DNA of 63,216 nt from Loktanella sp. S4079 (GTDB taxonomy: Bacteria > Pseudomonadota > Alphaproteobacteria > Rhodobacterales > Rhodobacteraceae): NCBI RefSeq assembly GCF_000967725.1, contig NZ_JXYE01000011.1, positions 1 through 63,216 on the forward strand, in the 5' to 3' direction. The first letter of the stretch is position 1. Each line of letters starts with the position of its first letter. The translations under genes were made by a program, and so were the position numbers. This document shows positions 61,545-63,216 of the stretch, piece after piece. The notes beneath the pieces were generated by a model. The model did not search any database. It saw only the letters and a program-made list of their open reading frames with translations, and was not told where the DNA came from.

Positions 61545-62378
61545 TTATACACGTATAGGGTTATCCTTGGCTAGTCTATCAAAAGCCATTAAGCTTTCTA
61601 CCAGCGCCCCCATCTTATCAAGATGTATCATATTCGGACCGTCTGATGGCGCGCTATCCGGATCTTCATGCGTTTCAATAAAGACCGCCGCAATGCCCAA
61701 AGAAACGGCGGCGCGCGCCATAACTGGGGCAAACTCACGCTGTCCTCCGGACGATCCGCCCTGCCCACCGGGCTGCTGTACGGAATGGGTTGCATCCATC
61801 ACAACCGGATATCCGCTTTTGGCCATTGTTGGCAGCGAACGCATATCGGCCACTAGTGTATTGTAGCCGAAGGATGATCCTCGTTCAGTTAAAAGTATCC
61901 GATTATTTCCAGTACTTTCAATTTTCGCGACGACATTCGGCATATCCCACGGTGCTAAAAATTGGCCCTTTTTGATATTGATGGCAGCACCTGTTTCGCC
62001 AGCCGCAAGAAGTAGATCAGTTTGCCGGCATAAGAACGCAGGAATTTGAATAATGTCGCACACTTGCGCAACCGTACCGCATTGTTCAGGTGTGTGAATA
62101 TCCGTCAACACAGGGCATCCGATGCTGTCTTTGACAGCTTGCAAAACCTTGAGGCCTTCATCTACGCCAAGACCGCGTTTACCATTCAACGATGTACGAT
62201 TAGCTTTATCAAAACTACCTTTGAAAACGAATTGTGCACCATGAGCAGCGCAAACTTCAGCCATATGCCCTGCAATCATTTGAGCATGCTCGAGGCTTTC
62301 CAGCTGGCAAGGACCGGCGATAAGCATAAGTGGATCGTCATTGCTGACACTCAATTGGCCGATATCAATCTTTCGCAT
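61545..62378 (-). CDS. kdsA: 3-deoxy-8-phosphooctulonate (Kdo-8-P) synthase
   Basis: A 277-aa TIM-barrel aldolase: MLIAGPCQLESLEHAQMIAG, FKGSFDKANRTSLNGKRGLG, CPVLTDIHTPEQC, IIQIPAFLCRQTDLL, ILLTERGSSFGYNTLVADMR, VVMDATHSVQQPGG. It condenses arabinose-5-phosphate with phosphoenolpyruvate to Kdo-8-phosphate. Beside the kpsF-type isomerase it gives two consecutive steps. Residues CRQTDLL and ERGSSFGYN are typical KdsA, separating it from sialic-acid synthases. It is the first gene of the minus-strand capsule run seen here. Confidence 0.95.
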   Translation of the reverse strand: MRKIDIGQLSVSNDDPLMLIAGPCQLESLEHAQMIAGHMAEVCAAHGAQFVFKGSFDKANRTSLNGKRGLGVDEGLKVLQAVKDSIGCPVLTDIHTPEQCGTVAQVCDIIQIPAFLCRQTDLLLAAGETGAAINIKKGQFLAPWDMPNVVAKIESTGNNRILLTERGSSFGYNTLVADMRSLPTMAKSGYPVVMDATHSVQQPGGQGGSSGGQREFAPVMARAAVSLGIAAVFIETHEDPDSAPSDGPNMIHLDKMGALVESLMAFDRLAKDNPIRV

Positions 62379-62689
62379 GACTTACCCTCTTACAGTATTA
62401 ACGATGTTCGCGGGCCTGTTAGCTCAGGTATCTTGAAAATGAAAATGGTTTTTTACTGAACAACTTTGGTGCAGTTAAATGGTCTAAGTGAGAATGTTTC
62501 TTATGCAGTCTGTGTTTGGGTCAACTCGATAGGCGCGTTGTCACGCAGTTCAAGTGAGTGGTTGCAGCCAGCCTAGCCGTCGAATTGCGGGATACCGCTA
62601 GAGAACTGTAATTTTTGAGACGCGGTTTTGCCGGATCAGCCGGGTGTGTGTATATAAACGAAACACCGTGCGGTTGATGGCCATTCCAC
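62379..62689. other. Gene-free segment before the IS66 remnant
   Basis: It contains the leader of kdsA and no believable gene. The sequence from about 62590 is probably mobile-element debris linked to the transposase remnant. No JUMPStart-like element was noticed before kdsA. Confidence 0.4.
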
Positions 62690-63030
62690 GCCCTCTCGGC
62701 CCGCTCCAAGACCCAGAGTTAACCTTTCTTGAATTTTCTTCGTCCCGAATCCGCGCTGCAGGTGTCGCCGCGTTCAGCGGGATAGTTATCTCACCTTTGA
62801 TCACATCATCAGGCCGATGAGTGCTCGTCAGGGTTGGCTTTGGTCTTGCAGGTGTCGGGCTTTCAATCTGCACAGGCGCAAAATTCACACCTTCTAAATT
62901 GGGCCAGACGAGCTTGCTGGTCTGGCGATGCGCTGCCAGTCAGGTCATAAACTTGACGCCGTGCGACCGCATTCACCCTGTCTCATTCGATCAGAGTTTC
63001 CGCCATAACCCATGCCGTAAGTTCTTTCGG
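62690..63030 (-). pseudogene. Degenerate IS66-type transposase OrfA remnant
   Basis: Broken coding sequence read in shifting frames: MAETLIE, then NAVARRHGVKFMT, then KLVWPNLEGVNFAPVQIESP and GEITIPLNAATPAARIRD. The order (ETL...VARRHG...KLV-P-EGxxFAPVxIE...ITIxLxxxxPAARI) is that of the small accessory protein OrfA/TnpA of IS66 elements. Stops and frame changes show it is dead. No terminal repeats or OrfB/OrfC are visible, and it continues toward the window end. Confidence 0.6.
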
Positions 63031-63216
63031 TCTTCTGCGCGTGCCATCAGGACAAAGTGCGACCCGTGGTCAATTCTCTGTCGTAGGCTCCATATAATAA
63101 CTCTTTCCAAAACTTTCCAGAAAGGGGTTCGCAGATCATGCGGGATCAAGAATGGTTAGGTTGAGCACCGCTTTCGGATTCAGCTGTGATGCAAGAGTTG
63201 CGTTCACCTCACGTAG

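Noticed and set aside
62598..62888. Intact 96-aa gene at the right end
   Set aside because: It is the middle of a frame-broken IS66 OrfA remnant, not a complete protein.
1..63216. CRISPR array, tRNA or rRNA genes, intact prophage or complete insertion sequence
   Set aside because: None was recognised on reading both strands; short repeats found are operators, parS-like sites or origin repeats.

Overview
The window reads as part of an extrachromosomal replicon (plasmid or chromid) of a Roseobacter-group alphaproteobacterium (Rhodobacterales). The support is a DnaA-like replication initiator divergent from a parA-parB pair, a block of small plasmid-type genes (DUF3560, N-6 methylase, DUF3768, DUF736 families) beside a conjugative relaxase tail, and alphaproteobacterial family content throughout. 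No tRNA, rRNA, CRISPR array or intact insertion sequence was seen. Species cannot be named from the sequence.

Layout. 1-4.2 kb: C-terminal end of a TraA/TrwC-type relaxase-helicase, a frameshifted coiled-coil gene, a lysozyme-like gene and an RseP-like site-2 protease. 4.5-5.1 kb: a ParDE toxin-antitoxin pair with a visible promoter-operator. 5.2-10.5 kb: small plasmid accessory genes on the minus strand, many with coupled ATGA overlaps, plus an inverted degenerate gene copy and a frameshifted DUF736 gene. 10.5-12.6 kb: a 5'-truncated iolB abutting a 3'-clipped membrane-protein gene, and a MarR-GNAT fusion. 12.9-23.4 kb: a putative class I lanthipeptide-type locus on the minus strand: SARP/CadC-like regulator, PAP2/vanadium-haloperoxidase-like protein, subtilase, an 83-aa Thr/Cys precursor candidate, LanC, a separate SpaB_C-like elimination protein and a dehydratase-like protein. 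23.5-34 kb: erythromycin-esterase-like protein, SMP-30-like protein with divergent XRE regulator, LpxR-like outer-membrane protein, a very divergent LuxI-like protein, a lipoprotein, an RTX glycosidase-like protein and a peroxiredoxin. 34-41 kb: hybrid histidine kinase, OmpR-type regulator, DUF3617 protein, a thioredoxin-like gene broken by an in-frame TGA, and a Fic protein.

40.8-44.5 kb is the replication and partition module. Five copies of the palindrome CTTCCCCGCGGGGAAG (one with a single mismatch) lie before and inside parA and parB; these are the likely parS centromere sites, and four of them are read as protein. 44.5-53 kb is a GntR-controlled operon of three consecutive Gfo/Idh/MocA oxidoreductases and a CUT1 sugar ABC importer. 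53.4-62.4 kb is a polysaccharide/capsule locus: acetyltransferase, sulfotransferase, a 1272-aa KpsC-like/GT2/sulfotransferase fusion, GT4, kpsF-type isomerase and kdsA, so Kdo is supplied next to a Kdo-transferase-like domain. The window ends in an IS66-type transposase remnant.

The most novel candidate is the lanthipeptide-type locus with split dehydratase and internal core. The in-frame parS sites and the divergent LuxI-like protein come next.
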